Source: Methylobacterium sp. 17Sr1-1 (GTDB taxonomy: Bacteria; Pseudomonadota; Alphaproteobacteria; Rhizobiales; Beijerinckiaceae). From it: DNA of 64,000 nt. A program made the translations under genes and the position numbers. Under the pieces are notes generated by a model that was not told the origin of the DNA, ran no database searches, and saw nothing but the letters and a program-made list of their open reading frames with translations. Position 1 is the first letter of the stretch; each line of letters starts with the position of its first letter. The stretch covers positions 4,715,001 to 4,779,000 of the forward strand of contig NZ_CP029552.1 of assembly GCF_003173775.1 (NCBI RefSeq), in the 5' to 3' direction. Shown here piece by piece: positions 36,567-44,995 of this stretch.

Positions 36567-37313
36567 ATGCGCCTGCTGCTCCTCAACCCCAATACCAGCC
36601 GCGACGTGACCGAGCTGATGCGTGCCACCGGCGCCGCGGCCGCCGCGCCCGGGACCGAGATCCTGACGGCCACGGCGCCCCGCGGCGTGCCCTACATCGC
36701 GACCCGGGCCGAGGCGCAGATCGGCGGCGCCATCGCCCTCGAGATGCTGGCGGAGGCGCCGCCCGTCGACGCCGCGATCATCGCGGCTTTCGGCGATCCG
36801 GGCCTGTTCGGTGCCCGCGAATTGTTCGACTGCCCGGTCATCGGCCTGGCGGAGGCCGCGATGCTGTCGGCCTGCCTGCTCGGCCGGCGCTTCGGCCTCG
36901 TCACCTTCGCCTGCGCTCTGGTGCCCTGGTACGAGGAATGCGTCGCCGCCCACGGCCTCCAGCAGCGCTGCGCCGGGGTCCGGGCGCTGGAGGGACGCTT
37001 CTCCGCGCTCTCCGCCGTCCAGGAGGAGAAGGAGGCGCAGCTGATCGACCTCGCCCTCGCGGCGGTCGAGGAGGACGGCGCCGACGTGCTGATCTTCGCC
37101 GGCGCGCCCCTGACGGGCCTCGGTGCCCGGGTGCGCGACCGTCTGCCGGTGCCGGTGGTCGATCAGGTGGTGGCGGCGGTCAAGCTCGCCGAGGCCGTGG
37201 CGGCGCAGCGGCCTGCCAAGGCGACGGCCGGGACGTTCCGGCGGCCGGATCCGAAGCCGAGCACCGGGCTCGCGCCGGCGCTGGCGGCGCGGATCGGGCA
37301 CGAGGCGCGGTGA
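36567..37313 (+). CDS. hydantoin racemase-like / Asp-Glu racemase family protein
   Basis: The 248-residue product opens MRLLLLNPNTSRDVTELM, the signature of hydantoin and allantoin racemases (HyuE/HpxA). It has AIIAAFGDPGLFGAREL where the first catalytic Cys normally lies, replaced here by a Gly-Asp-Pro-Gly loop, and ADVLIFAGAPLTGLGARV where the second Cys (normally GCAGM) is Ala. Both catalytic cysteines therefore seem absent, so classic racemase activity is doubtful. It follows the GntR gene by 17 bases. Confidence 0.82.
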   Translation: MRLLLLNPNTSRDVTELMRATGAAAAAPGTEILTATAPRGVPYIATRAEAQIGGAIALEMLAEAPPVDAAIIAAFGDPGLFGARELFDCPVIGLAEAAMLSACLLGRRFGLVTFACALVPWYEECVAAHGLQQRCAGVRALEGRFSALSAVQEEKEAQLIDLALAAVEEDGADVLIFAGAPLTGLGARVRDRLPVPVVDQVVAAVKLAEAVAAQRPAKATAGTFRRPDPKPSTGLAPALAARIGHEAR

Positions 37314-37333
37314 TGCCGCTGCGATGACCCGAG

Positions 37334-37368
37334 CCTCGGCCGGATAGGACGGGAGAGGTAGGCCGAGG
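37334..37368. terminator. possible bidirectional hairpin between convergent genes
   Basis: CCTCGGCC and GGCCGAGG (8 bp) are separated by 19 bases in the gap between two convergent genes. There is no T-tract on either side, so termination is only a guess from position. Confidence 0.35.
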
Positions 37369-37373
37369 ACGCC

Positions 37374-37514
37374 TCAGGACCACACGAACTCGCCGAGGCG
37401 ACCGGCGAGGCGGTAGGCGCGCTCGCGGGTGAGGCCGCGCAGGATGACCCGGGTGTCGCTGTAGAGCGTGAAGGTGCCGTCGGCGTCGGCCTGGATCCGG
37501 ATCCCCTCGTGCAT
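37374..37514 (-). CDS. hypothetical protein, 46 aa
   Basis: A short open frame starting MHEGIRIQADADGTFTLYSD and ending RLAGRLGEFVWS. It has a plausible beta-hairpin (TFTLYSDTRVILRG) followed by an amphipathic helix (LTRERAYRLAGRLGEFV). A GGGGGAG lies about ten bases before the ATG at 37512-37514. The composition is protein-like rather than shadow-like. No family is recognised. Confidence 0.55.
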   Translation of the reverse strand: MHEGIRIQADADGTFTLYSDTRVILRGLTRERAYRLAGRLGEFVWS

Positions 37515-37779
37515 GGTCTGGCGCTCCCCCGTCGTTGCGGCATCCGTTCCGGAATGCGGGGGGAAACGCGCGGCGGCGCGCCGGGATACGGGAGCCGGCA
37601 ACATTTTTTTAAAGGATCGAATTTTTCTGGCGCCGGGCCTGCGAAAAAGATTTCTTCCGCCGGAACCTTCACCGTTGGAAAATTCTTGTTGGTGACCCGC
37701 TGCCTGCGGGTGAGCCCGCCGCGCCGGCGGGCCGGTTCCCGCCGTCGGACGCGGGGGCCGCGCAGAGGAGACACCAAAG

Positions 37780-38043
37780 ATGAAGAAGACGACTCTGGGC
37801 CTCGCGGCGGCGGCGGTTTTCGGCTGCCTCACCTTCGGCATCGGCGCGGCCTCCGCCGCCCCGGCGAGCCCGGCCGGCATCCAGGCCGCCCCCATGATCG
37901 AGCACGTGCAGATGACCCGCGGCGAGCGCCGGATGATGCGCCACCACCGGATGCACCGGCACATGATGCATCGCCGCCACATGATGCACCGGCGGCACAT
38001 GATGCGTCACCGCATGATGCACCGCCACATGCACCGCATGTAA
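37780..38043 (+). CDS. His/Met/Arg-rich secreted small protein, 87 aa
   Basis: A signal peptide (KKTTLGLAAAAVFGCLTFG, cleavage near ASAAP at residues 25-28) is followed by a short linker and a remarkable C-terminal half. From residue 45 on nearly every residue is Met, His or Arg, in repeats of the type HRRHMMHRRHMM, ending MHRHMHRM. Such Met/His clusters bind Cu(I), Cu(II) or other soft metals in periplasmic proteins, so metal binding or buffering is the best inference. GAGGAG precedes the ATG. It stands alone, convergent with the lactate-dehydrogenase gene. Confidence 0.8.
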   Translation: MKKTTLGLAAAAVFGCLTFGIGAASAAPASPAGIQAAPMIEHVQMTRGERRMMRHHRMHRHMMHRRHMMHRRHMMRHRMMHRHMHRM

Positions 38044-38086
38044 CGGATGTCGCTCCGCCCGGCGCAGTGTCGGGCGGAGCTTTTCG

Positions 38087-39310
38087 TCAGAACGGCCGGT
38101 TGGCGAGCGCCGGCTTGCCGGCCAGGATCCGCTCGTCGACCTGGCGCACGTCGCGCAGGCCGCACATCGCCATCGTGACGTCGAGCTCCTTGCGGATGAT
38201 GTCGAGGCACTGGGTCACGCCCGCCTCGCCGCCGGCGCCTAACCCGTACAGGAAGGCGCGGCCGATGAAGACGCCGTGGGCGCCGAGCGCCAGCGCCTTG
38301 ATCACGTCCTGCCCCGAGCGGATGCCGCCATCCATCAGCACCTCGATCCGGTCGCCCACCGCCTCGACGATGCCGGGCAGAGCGGCGATCGACGAGATCG
38401 CCCCGTCGAGCTGACGGCCGCCGTGGTTCGAGACGATCATCGCCTCGGCGCCGCTTTGCGCCGCCAGCTCCGCGTCCTCGGGATCGAGGATGCCTTTGAG
38501 GATCAGCTTGCCGCCCCAGCGGTCGCGGATGCGCTTGACGTCGTCCCAGTTGAGCCGCGGATCGAACTGCTCGGCGGTCCAGGACGAGAGCGAGCGCAGG
38601 TCCCCCACTCCCTGCGCGTGCCCGACGATGTTGCGGAAGGTGCGGCGCTGCGTGCGCAGCATGTTGAGGCACCAGCGCGGCTTCGTCGCCAGGTTGACGA
38701 TGTTGGGGATCGTCATCCGGGGCGGGGTCGAGAGGCCGTTCTTCACGTCCTTGTGGCGCTGGCCCAGGATCTGGAGGTCGAGGGTGAGCACGAGCGCCGA
38801 GCACTGCGCCGCCTTGGCCCGGTCGATCAGCCGGTCGATGAAGTCGCGGTCGCGCATCACGTAGAGCTGGAACCAGAACGGGGCGTCGGTGTTCTCGGCC
38901 ACGTCCTCGATCGAGCAGATGCTCATGGTCGAGAGCGTGAACGGCACCCCGGCCTTGGCGGCGGCCCGCGCGGCGAGGATCTCGCCGTCGGCGTGCTGCA
39001 TGCCCGTCAGCCCGGTCGGCGCCAGCGCCACCGGCATGCTCACCGGCTGGCCCACCATCGTGCTCGCCAGCGTGCGGTTCGTCATGTCGACGGCGACGCG
39101 CTGGCGCAGCTTGATCTTCGAAAAGTCGTCCTCGTTCGCCCGGTAGGTGCCCTCCGAGTACGAGCCGGAATCGGCGTAGTCGTAGAACATCCGCGGCACC
39201 CGCCGCTCGGCGAGCACCCGCAGGTCCTCGATGCAGGTGACGGGCCCGCTCGTGAAGAACCGCGACGTCCAGGACGGCGGCCGCGACGAGGGCATTCGGG
39301 TGGCGTGCAT
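38087..39310 (-). CDS. lldD: FMN-dependent alpha-hydroxy acid dehydrogenase (L-lactate dehydrogenase type)
   Basis: The 407-residue enzyme belongs to the LldD/glycolate-oxidase family. It shows DYADSGSYSEGTYRANEDDF near the N-terminus, the FMN-contacting ALAPTGLTGMQHADGE, and LILKGILDPEDA with the FMN lysine. The catalytic His and substrate Arg lie in MIVSNHGGRQLDGA, followed by DGGIRSGQDVIKALALGAHGVFIGR. Lactate is the most likely substrate, though mandelate or glycolate cannot be excluded. I used the ATG at 39308-39310; the frame upstream is not conserved-looking. No permease or regulator adjoins it. Confidence 0.9.
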   Translation of the reverse strand: MHATRMPSSRPPSWTSRFFTSGPVTCIEDLRVLAERRVPRMFYDYADSGSYSEGTYRANEDDFSKIKLRQRVAVDMTNRTLASTMVGQPVSMPVALAPTGLTGMQHADGEILAARAAAKAGVPFTLSTMSICSIEDVAENTDAPFWFQLYVMRDRDFIDRLIDRAKAAQCSALVLTLDLQILGQRHKDVKNGLSTPPRMTIPNIVNLATKPRWCLNMLRTQRRTFRNIVGHAQGVGDLRSLSSWTAEQFDPRLNWDDVKRIRDRWGGKLILKGILDPEDAELAAQSGAEAMIVSNHGGRQLDGAISSIAALPGIVEAVGDRIEVLMDGGIRSGQDVIKALALGAHGVFIGRAFLYGLGAGGEAGVTQCLDIIRKELDVTMAMCGLRDVRQVDERILAGKPALANRPF

Positions 39311-39385
39311 GGCGTCTCGCTCGTTCCGTCTCTTGTCGCCCGCGCGGGACCTCGCTCGCCCGGCGCGCAGGTTTTTGGTCTCAAG

Positions 39386-39414
39386 CCCGAACGGGATACA
39401 ATCAACCGTTCGGG
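39386..39414. promoter_or_regulatory. inverted repeat between lldD-type gene and antiporter gene
   Basis: CCCGAACGG and CCGTTCGGG (9 bp, perfect) are separated by 11 AT-richer bases. It lies 76 bases upstream of the lldD-type start and 57 bases after the antiporter stop. The spacing fits a dimeric repressor operator; with no T-tract a terminator is less likely. Confidence 0.5.
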
Positions 39415-39470
39415 TCTGACCATCGTTTTCGCCGTGCCTCCGGCGCGGCCCGGCACCGCGCCGGGCGCGG

Positions 39471-41021
39471 TCAGGGCGAGACCTCGTCCCGCGGCGTGGC
39501 GCTGAGCTCGGCCCAGTCGAGCTCCTCCTCGAGGCGCAGGTAGGCGTCGTCGCCGATCTCGTCGCGCTCGCGCAAGTCCAGGATGACGGCCCGGGCGGCC
39601 TCGACGGCGCGGCGGCGCAACCCGTCGGCGGGCAGGCTCGCCGGGGCGAGGCCCTCCTCGTGGTCCTCCGCCTCGCGCAAGCCCGCGTCGAATTCCCGCC
39701 GCAGCGCCTCGGCATGGGGCGAGCGGTCGTCGGCGAGACTGTCGCGGGCCGCCCGGTAGGCCGCGGCGCGCGCCCGGCCGATCTCGATCCCGACCGGATC
39801 GTCGTCGCCCAGCGAGAACCAGGCGAGCAGCGGGCGCAGGGTCAGGCCCTGGATCACCAGCGTGCCGAGCACGACGCAGAACGCCGTCAGCACCACGAGG
39901 TCGCGGTGCGGGAAGTCGCCGGGCAGGGCCAGGGCGAGCGCGATGGTGACGACGCCGCGCATCCCGCACCACGCCACGATCGTGCCCGAGCGCAGGCCGA
40001 CCGGCGCCGGTCCCACGGGCCCGGCGACGCGGTGCAAGAGCCGGGCGCAGGCTCGCGCCCCGAGCACCCAGGCGAGCCGCACCACGACCGTGGTGGCGAA
40101 GACGGCCGCGGCGACGAGCGCGTAGTGGCTGCGCTCGGCCGGGCTCAGGCCCTCGAGGATCGGGCCGATCTGCAGGCCGATCAGCACGAAGGCGAGCACG
40201 TTGAGCACGAACACCGCCGTCTCCCAGACGGTGTTGGAGGTGACCCGCAGGTGGGCCGGCATGGTCTGGGGCGAGAGCCGCGACACGGCCAGCCCGAAGC
40301 TCACCACCGTCAGCACGCCCGAGACCCCGACCCGCTCGGCGGCGATCCAGAGGCCGAAGGTGGCGACGAATTGCAGCACCACGGCGCTCGGCGGATCGGT
40401 CACCCGGCGCATCAGCCGGACGTAGAGCATCGCCAGGACCGGCCCGGCTATGATCCCGCCGACGACGCCGACGAGGAAGGTCGGGGCGACCTCGGCGACC
40501 GAGAACGAGCCCGTCGCCACCGCCCCGAGGGCGAGGCGGTAGATCAGCAGCGACGAGGCGTCGTTGAACAGGCTCTCGCCCTTGAGGATGGTGACGAGGC
40601 GGTGGGGCAGCCGGACATGGGCCAGCACCGAGAGCGCCGCCACCGCGTCCGGCGGCGCCACGATGGCGCCGAGGACGATCCCGGCGGCGAGCGGCAGGTC
40701 GGGCACGAGCCAGCGCGCCACAAGGGCCACCGCCACCGTGGTGACCCCGACCGCGCCGACGACGAGGCCGGCGACCGGCATCCAGTTGCGCTTGAGGTCG
40801 CGCAGGCTGGTGTCGTAGGCGGCGTCGAGCAGGACGGGCGCGAGGAACAGAGCCAGGGCGAGGTCGGGGTCGAGGCGCAGGTTCGGGACCTGCGGCACGA
40901 AGGCCAGCACCGCCCCGCCGATGGCCAGGAAGGCCGGGAACGGCGCCCCGAGGCGCCGCGCCACCCCGGCGAGCAGGACCGCGACGACGAGCACGCCCGC
41001 GATCCATTCGAAGATCAGCAT
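39471..41021 (-). CDS. CPA1-family Na+/H+ antiporter
   Basis: The 516-residue protein has 11-12 hydrophobic segments in residues 1-400 and a soluble, acidic C-terminal tail of about 110 residues. Typical CPA1 motifs are visible: FLAPVLLDAAYDTSLRDLKRN, the ion-site region GAIVAPPDAVAALSVL, LKGESLFNDASSLLIYRLAL and GMRGVVTIALALALP. It most likely exchanges Na+ or K+ for H+ at the inner membrane. I chose the ATG at 41019-41021 (MLIFEWIAGVLVV); an upstream in-frame start adds nine residues. Confidence 0.93.
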   Translation of the reverse strand: MLIFEWIAGVLVVAVLLAGVARRLGAPFPAFLAIGGAVLAFVPQVPNLRLDPDLALALFLAPVLLDAAYDTSLRDLKRNWMPVAGLVVGAVGVTTVAVALVARWLVPDLPLAAGIVLGAIVAPPDAVAALSVLAHVRLPHRLVTILKGESLFNDASSLLIYRLALGAVATGSFSVAEVAPTFLVGVVGGIIAGPVLAMLYVRLMRRVTDPPSAVVLQFVATFGLWIAAERVGVSGVLTVVSFGLAVSRLSPQTMPAHLRVTSNTVWETAVFVLNVLAFVLIGLQIGPILEGLSPAERSHYALVAAAVFATTVVVRLAWVLGARACARLLHRVAGPVGPAPVGLRSGTIVAWCGMRGVVTIALALALPGDFPHRDLVVLTAFCVVLGTLVIQGLTLRPLLAWFSLGDDDPVGIEIGRARAAAYRAARDSLADDRSPHAEALRREFDAGLREAEDHEEGLAPASLPADGLRRRAVEAARAVILDLRERDEIGDDAYLRLEEELDWAELSATPRDEVSP

Positions 41022-41531
41022 CACCCCTCCGCATCTGAAGGAGGGCAACGCGGATGGGGCGTCCGCGGTTTGGTCAGGGGCGGAACGGACGCGCGCGGCT
41101 CAGCCGCCGGCCCGGGGCTCGGCCGCGCGACGCTCGGCAATCTGAAGTTCGGCGACCTGAAGTTCGGCAACCTAGCCCGGGGGGATGCGCCCGTCGGCGA
41201 GGATGGTTCAGGCGCTCCCGGCCTCGACCGCGCGGGAGGCCGCCACCGGCTCGCGCAGGGTCGTGGTCACCGGCTCGCCCGGGCCGTGGTCCGGCCAGGC
41301 GACGCGTTGCGCCGGAGTGGTCCAGTCGATCGAGTCCGTGTCGCCCGTGGGTCTGCGCCTCGACGGGTCCTTGGTGCACCTCACGAAACGCCCACCGCTC
41401 AGTCGCTGCCACGGCCATCCGCGGCGCAGATCGGGCGTTTTGGGAGAGACACTCGGCCTCACGGGGGAGACACCATCACCCCATTGCGGCCGCCCCGGGG
41501 CGGAGCCTCGGTTCGGGCGACGACGCCGCGC
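41022..41531. other. intergenic region between antiporter gene and flbT
   Basis: No gene is supportable here; in particular I see no FlaF, which often accompanies FlbT. A short tandem repeat occurs at about 41141-41170 (CTGAAGTTCGGCRAC, two copies). Frames over 200 codons on the plus strand are Arg/Pro-rich shadows. Confidence 0.45.
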
Positions 41532-41939
41532 TCAGGCGGCGTCGGTCGCGGCGCTGTTCAGGCGCTCCATCAGGCTGCGCTCGTAGGCCACGAGCTCGCG
41601 GCCGATCTTCAGGGCGCGGTGATACTGCTTGTTCGCGAGCTCGTCCTGGATCGCCACCAGGTAGGGCGCGCTCGTCGGCATGCCGCGCAGGATCTCCATC
41701 GATTGCCGCACCAGGAGGTCGTCGGCCTCCATCGGATGGTCGGCGAGGTAAATCAGCTGGAGCGTGACGCACAGGCGCTTGCAGGCGGTGTCGGCGCCGC
41801 TCTCCGGAATGATCTCGCTCTCGCGCAGGAACTTGCACGTGTTCTCGATCAAGAGGTTGGTCGAGCGCTCGCCGTTGCGGAGCGCCGCACCGTTGATGAT
41901 CAGGCGCTCGAACGGCTTCAGGTGGATGCGCAGGGGCAT
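41532..41939 (-). CDS. flbT: flagellar biosynthesis repressor FlbT
   Basis: FlbT binds the 5' leader of flagellin mRNA and represses its translation, coupling flagellin supply to assembly in alphaproteobacteria. The 135-residue product shows MPLRIHLKPFERLIINGAAL, the typical FlbT entry, then LLIENTCKFLRESEII, ADTACKRLCVTLQLIYLAD, and LRGMPTSAPYLVAIQDEL. The length is normal (about 130-150). It is divergent from the first flagellin gene. Confidence 0.94.
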   Translation of the reverse strand: MPLRIHLKPFERLIINGAALRNGERSTNLLIENTCKFLRESEIIPESGADTACKRLCVTLQLIYLADHPMEADDLLVRQSMEILRGMPTSAPYLVAIQDELANKQYHRALKIGRELVAYERSLMERLNSAATDAA

Positions 41940-42381
41940 GGGCGTCTGTCCGTATCAGCTTTGGCGAAGGGTGCGCCTTCCGAGTCTGGTTGCATCCGGT
42001 CCGTCACCCCGACGGATCGGCGGGAGACCGCGCCGCCCCCCGCCGCCCGTCCCGCTCCAACGCCCCGCCGCGCCACGCGGGTAGCACGACCGGAACCGCA
42101 CCATCCGGAGATGGATGCGCCCGGCGGGCCTGCCCTCGATGCGGGGCGGAGTAAGGGGAATAGGTGAACATGGGCCCGACGCTAGGACCCGGACGATTAA
42201 GAATTCACTGTAGCGAAGCCCGAAACAAACCGCTCAGATACAGATTTATCCAACATTAACCATAACAGGGCGGACCCGGTCGGCGAAAACGTTAGGCTTA
42301 AGAAAGACGAAAGGCCTGCGCGGCGATGGTGACAGCGTCGTCAAAAAGACGCCTCGCCCGACGATCAAAAAGGTCGCCCCC
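41940..42381. promoter_or_regulatory. divergent flbT/flagellin control region
   Basis: This gene-free stretch holds both promoters. TTAACCAT at 42256-42263 matches the CtrA half-site known from alphaproteobacterial flagellar genes, but only a single half-site is seen. The 3' part is the flagellin leader: GCGTC and GACGC (42335-42352) can form a small stem with an AAAAA-rich loop, and AAAGG lies nine bases before the ATG. FlbT could act on this leader, by analogy only. Confidence 0.4.
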
Positions 42382-44277
42382 ATGTCCGACATCACCCTCT
42401 CGGCCGCCACCCGCCAGAACCTCCTGTCGCTCCAGGACACGGCAGCGCTGCTCTCCACGACGCAGACGCGCCTCTCGACCGGCAAAAAGGTCAACAGCGC
42501 CCTCGACGGCCCGGTGAACTACTTCACCGCCCAGAACCTGAATTCGCGGTCGTCGTCCCTGACGTACCTGCTGGACGGTGTGTCGAACGGCATCCAGACG
42601 ATCCAGGCCGCCAATACCGGCATCACCAAGCTGCGCGGTCTGACCGACCAGCTCAAGGCTGTGGCCCAGCAGGCCCTCTCGGCTTCCAACGCCTTCACCG
42701 CCAAGGCCAGTATAGCCTCGACCGCGCTGTCGGGTGCCACCGCCAACAACCTTCTGTCGGTCGGAGCCACCACCGCCGTCGCCGAGGCCCCGGTCGGCAA
42801 CGCGACTGGCGCAGCCGCCAGGGTCGTGACCGGCACCGTCGACATTAGCTCCACGGCCAACATCCAGAGCAACTTCTTCACCGCGGCGGCGTCGGTCAAG
42901 ACGGTCACGATCGATGGCGTCGCCATCACCCTGACCAAGGGTATCGACGACACCAGCCCGGCGAATTTCATCAACTCGATCAACACCCAGCTCAAGGCCG
43001 GCGGCTCCTCGGTCGTCGCGTCCTTGAGCGGCAGCAACATTGCCATCACCGGCACCGGCGATGGCGGCACCTTCTCGCTCGGCACCGATGCGGGGACGGC
43101 CTCGTTGTTCGGCGCCACCCCCACCGTCACCACCGCCGGCACCTTCGTGCCGACTGCCACCTCGCTCGCCACCGGTGCCGGCTTCAACGTCGGCGACAAC
43201 TTCACCGTCAACGGCCAGATTGTCACGGTGGGCCGCTCCGACACGCTGGCGTCCCTCGCCCAGAAGGTGAGCACGGCGACCAACGGCACGGTCAGCGCCA
43301 CATACGACGCCACCGCCCGCAAGTTCAGCTTCACGGCGGCGGACTCGGCGACCGGAATCGTGCTCGGCGACGGCAGCACCTCGACCGCCAAGGTCTCGAA
43401 CCTCGGCTTCTCGCTCATCAAGAGCTACGGCGCCGGCCAGGGCTCCACGGTCGCGACGGCTGGCACCCCCCCGACCCAGACCTTCACCAAGAGCGCCCTG
43501 GACAGCAAATCGATCTCCGTCAAGGTGGCAGGCGGCAACTCGGTTACGCTGAGCTTCGGTACGGCGGCGGGCCAGATCTCGACGCTCAACCAGCTCAACG
43601 CCGCCCTGGCCCCGGCCAACGCGATGGCGAGCATCGACAGCGTCACCGGTGCGATCAAGATCAGCACCACCAACGAGTCGGGCGCCGACAACCTGGTAGT
43701 GTCGGCGAGCGGTACCGGCAACCCGTTCAGCACCAGCACGTCGAGCGCGATCATCAGCGGCGACGGCGCCAACACCCGCAACGGCCTGGTGAGCACCTAC
43801 AACGGCCTGCTCAGCCAGATCGACCAGATGGCGGCAGATTCGGGCTTCAACGGCACGAACCTGCTCGCCGGCGACACGGTCAACGTCAGCTTCAACGAGC
43901 GCGGGACCTCCTCGCTCAAGATCTCCGGCACGGCTGTGACGGCGTCGGGTCTCAACCTGGTCGCAGTCGGCCAGACCGACTTCCAGGACAGCAACTCGAT
44001 TAACGCCGTGATCGCCACGATCAACACCGCCAATACCGCGTTGCAGAGCCAGGCCTCGACCCTGGGTGCCAACCTGGCAGTGGTTCAGAACCGGCAGGAC
44101 TTCACCAAGCAGATGATCAACGTGCTCGATACGGGTGCAGCGAACCTGACCAACGCCGACCTGAACGAGGAGGCGGCCAACTCGCAGGCTCTCTCGACCC
44201 GCAACTCGCTCGGCATCTCGGCTCTGTCTCTCGCCAACACGGCCCAACAGGGCATCCTCCAGCTCCTGCGCGGCTGA
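42382..44277 (+). CDS. flagellin (copy 1)
   Basis: The 631-residue flagellin begins MSDITLSAATRQNLLSLQD and has the conserved coiled D0/D1 N-terminus (TQTRLSTGKKVNSALDGP, then DGVSNGIQTIQAANTG). A long Ser/Thr/Gly/Ala-rich central region (about 150-480) follows, then the C-terminal helices NLAVVQNRQDFTKQMINVLD, NLNEEAANSQALSTRNSLGI in family order and a final QGILQLLRG. It has no signal peptide, as expected for type III export. It is about 75-80 percent like copy 2 by eye and includes a 239-nt tract identical to it. Confidence 0.96.
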   Translation: MSDITLSAATRQNLLSLQDTAALLSTTQTRLSTGKKVNSALDGPVNYFTAQNLNSRSSSLTYLLDGVSNGIQTIQAANTGITKLRGLTDQLKAVAQQALSASNAFTAKASIASTALSGATANNLLSVGATTAVAEAPVGNATGAAARVVTGTVDISSTANIQSNFFTAAASVKTVTIDGVAITLTKGIDDTSPANFINSINTQLKAGGSSVVASLSGSNIAITGTGDGGTFSLGTDAGTASLFGATPTVTTAGTFVPTATSLATGAGFNVGDNFTVNGQIVTVGRSDTLASLAQKVSTATNGTVSATYDATARKFSFTAADSATGIVLGDGSTSTAKVSNLGFSLIKSYGAGQGSTVATAGTPPTQTFTKSALDSKSISVKVAGGNSVTLSFGTAAGQISTLNQLNAALAPANAMASIDSVTGAIKISTTNESGADNLVVSASGTGNPFSTSTSSAIISGDGANTRNGLVSTYNGLLSQIDQMAADSGFNGTNLLAGDTVNVSFNERGTSSLKISGTAVTASGLNLVAVGQTDFQDSNSINAVIATINTANTALQSQASTLGANLAVVQNRQDFTKQMINVLDTGAANLTNADLNEEAANSQALSTRNSLGISALSLANTAQQGILQLLRG

Positions 44278-44285
44278 TCAGGCAA

Positions 44286-44343
44286 GCGAAAGGCTCCGGC
44301 TCTCCGTCTCTCATAAGTTAGGCGGAGAGCCGGAGCCTTTCGC
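44286..44343 (+). terminator. long hairpin after flagellin copy 1
   Basis: A perfect 21-bp stem (44286-44306 with 44323-44343) around CGAAAGGCTCCGGCTCTCCG and a 16-base loop starts eight bases after the stop. No T-tract follows, so it may protect the 3' end of the abundant mRNA as well as stop transcription. Confidence 0.7.
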
Positions 44344-44419
44344 ACCTCCTGAACGGCCACTCTACGGCGAGCCGCATGAGATGCGCCCCGCCGCTTCAAG
44401 CCTGACGGCGCCGATTCAG

Positions 44420-44467
44420 AAAAATCCCAAGCAGAAGCGCATCCTACGCTTCTGCTTGGGATTTTTT
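44420..44467. terminator. strong bidirectional intrinsic terminator
   Basis: AAAAATCCCAAGCAGAAGCG pairs exactly with its inverted copy (20 bp) around a 7-base loop, and A- and T-runs flank both sides (final TTTTTT at 44462-44467). It is the clearest factor-independent terminator in the window. Confidence 0.9.
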
Positions 44468-44532
44468 CATTGTGCCAGAGCTTGTGCGCCTCGTCGTGCC
44501 AACGATCTGTCGCAGAAGCCGACATCTCTCCT

Positions 44533-44673
44533 CGTCATCCCTAGGCTCGGCGAAGCCGAAAACCCGGGATCCAGACACGCTGACGGTCAAGTATAGGGCG
44601 GCCAGCGCTCCGCTTCATTCGGCATCGTCAGCGGTTATGGGTTCCAAGTTCCGCTGAGCGACCCAGAATGACG
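44533..44673. repeat. imperfect palindromic element between the flagellin genes
   Basis: Outer arms CGTCATCC..and ..AGAATGACG, and inner GACACGCTGAC near CGTCAGCGGT, form an imperfect inverted repeat of about 140 bp. It includes AACCCGGGATCCAGA, which resembles the fragment at 21166. The rest of the 44278-45149 interval holds the two terminators, the small ORF and the leader of flagellin copy 2. Confidence 0.6.
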
Positions 44674-44995
44674 ATGAAGAATTTCGCTTCGGTCGGATCA
44701 CTCCATCAAGCCCAAACAATTTCTGCGCGTGCACCCTCTGGCGACCGTATGTCGGCGGGTCGTGATGGACGCCGTCGAGCCTGATCTTGCGGGACCAGCG
44801 GCCGGACCAGCCGGCGACGGGCGTCGTTCTGCTTGCTGTGGACATCACAGCAGCCTTCTTCCGAGTGGCAGGTGTGCCCGACGGATCCTCAAGCGGGCAG
44901 CCGATCGCCATCTCGTCCTCGATTCCGCGGCCATTCGCCCTCGGCCGCGCACAAATCATGGTAACTTCAATATTAAGGTAAATCGAGGAGTAGGG

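Noticed and set aside
41054..41767. 237-codon plus-strand frame upstream of flagellin
   Set aside because: It is antisense to flbT over much of its length and is Arg/Pro/Ser-rich without a domain.
44615..44959. 114-codon minus-strand frame between the flagellin genes
   Set aside because: It overlaps a palindromic repeat and has no start signal or protein-like pattern.
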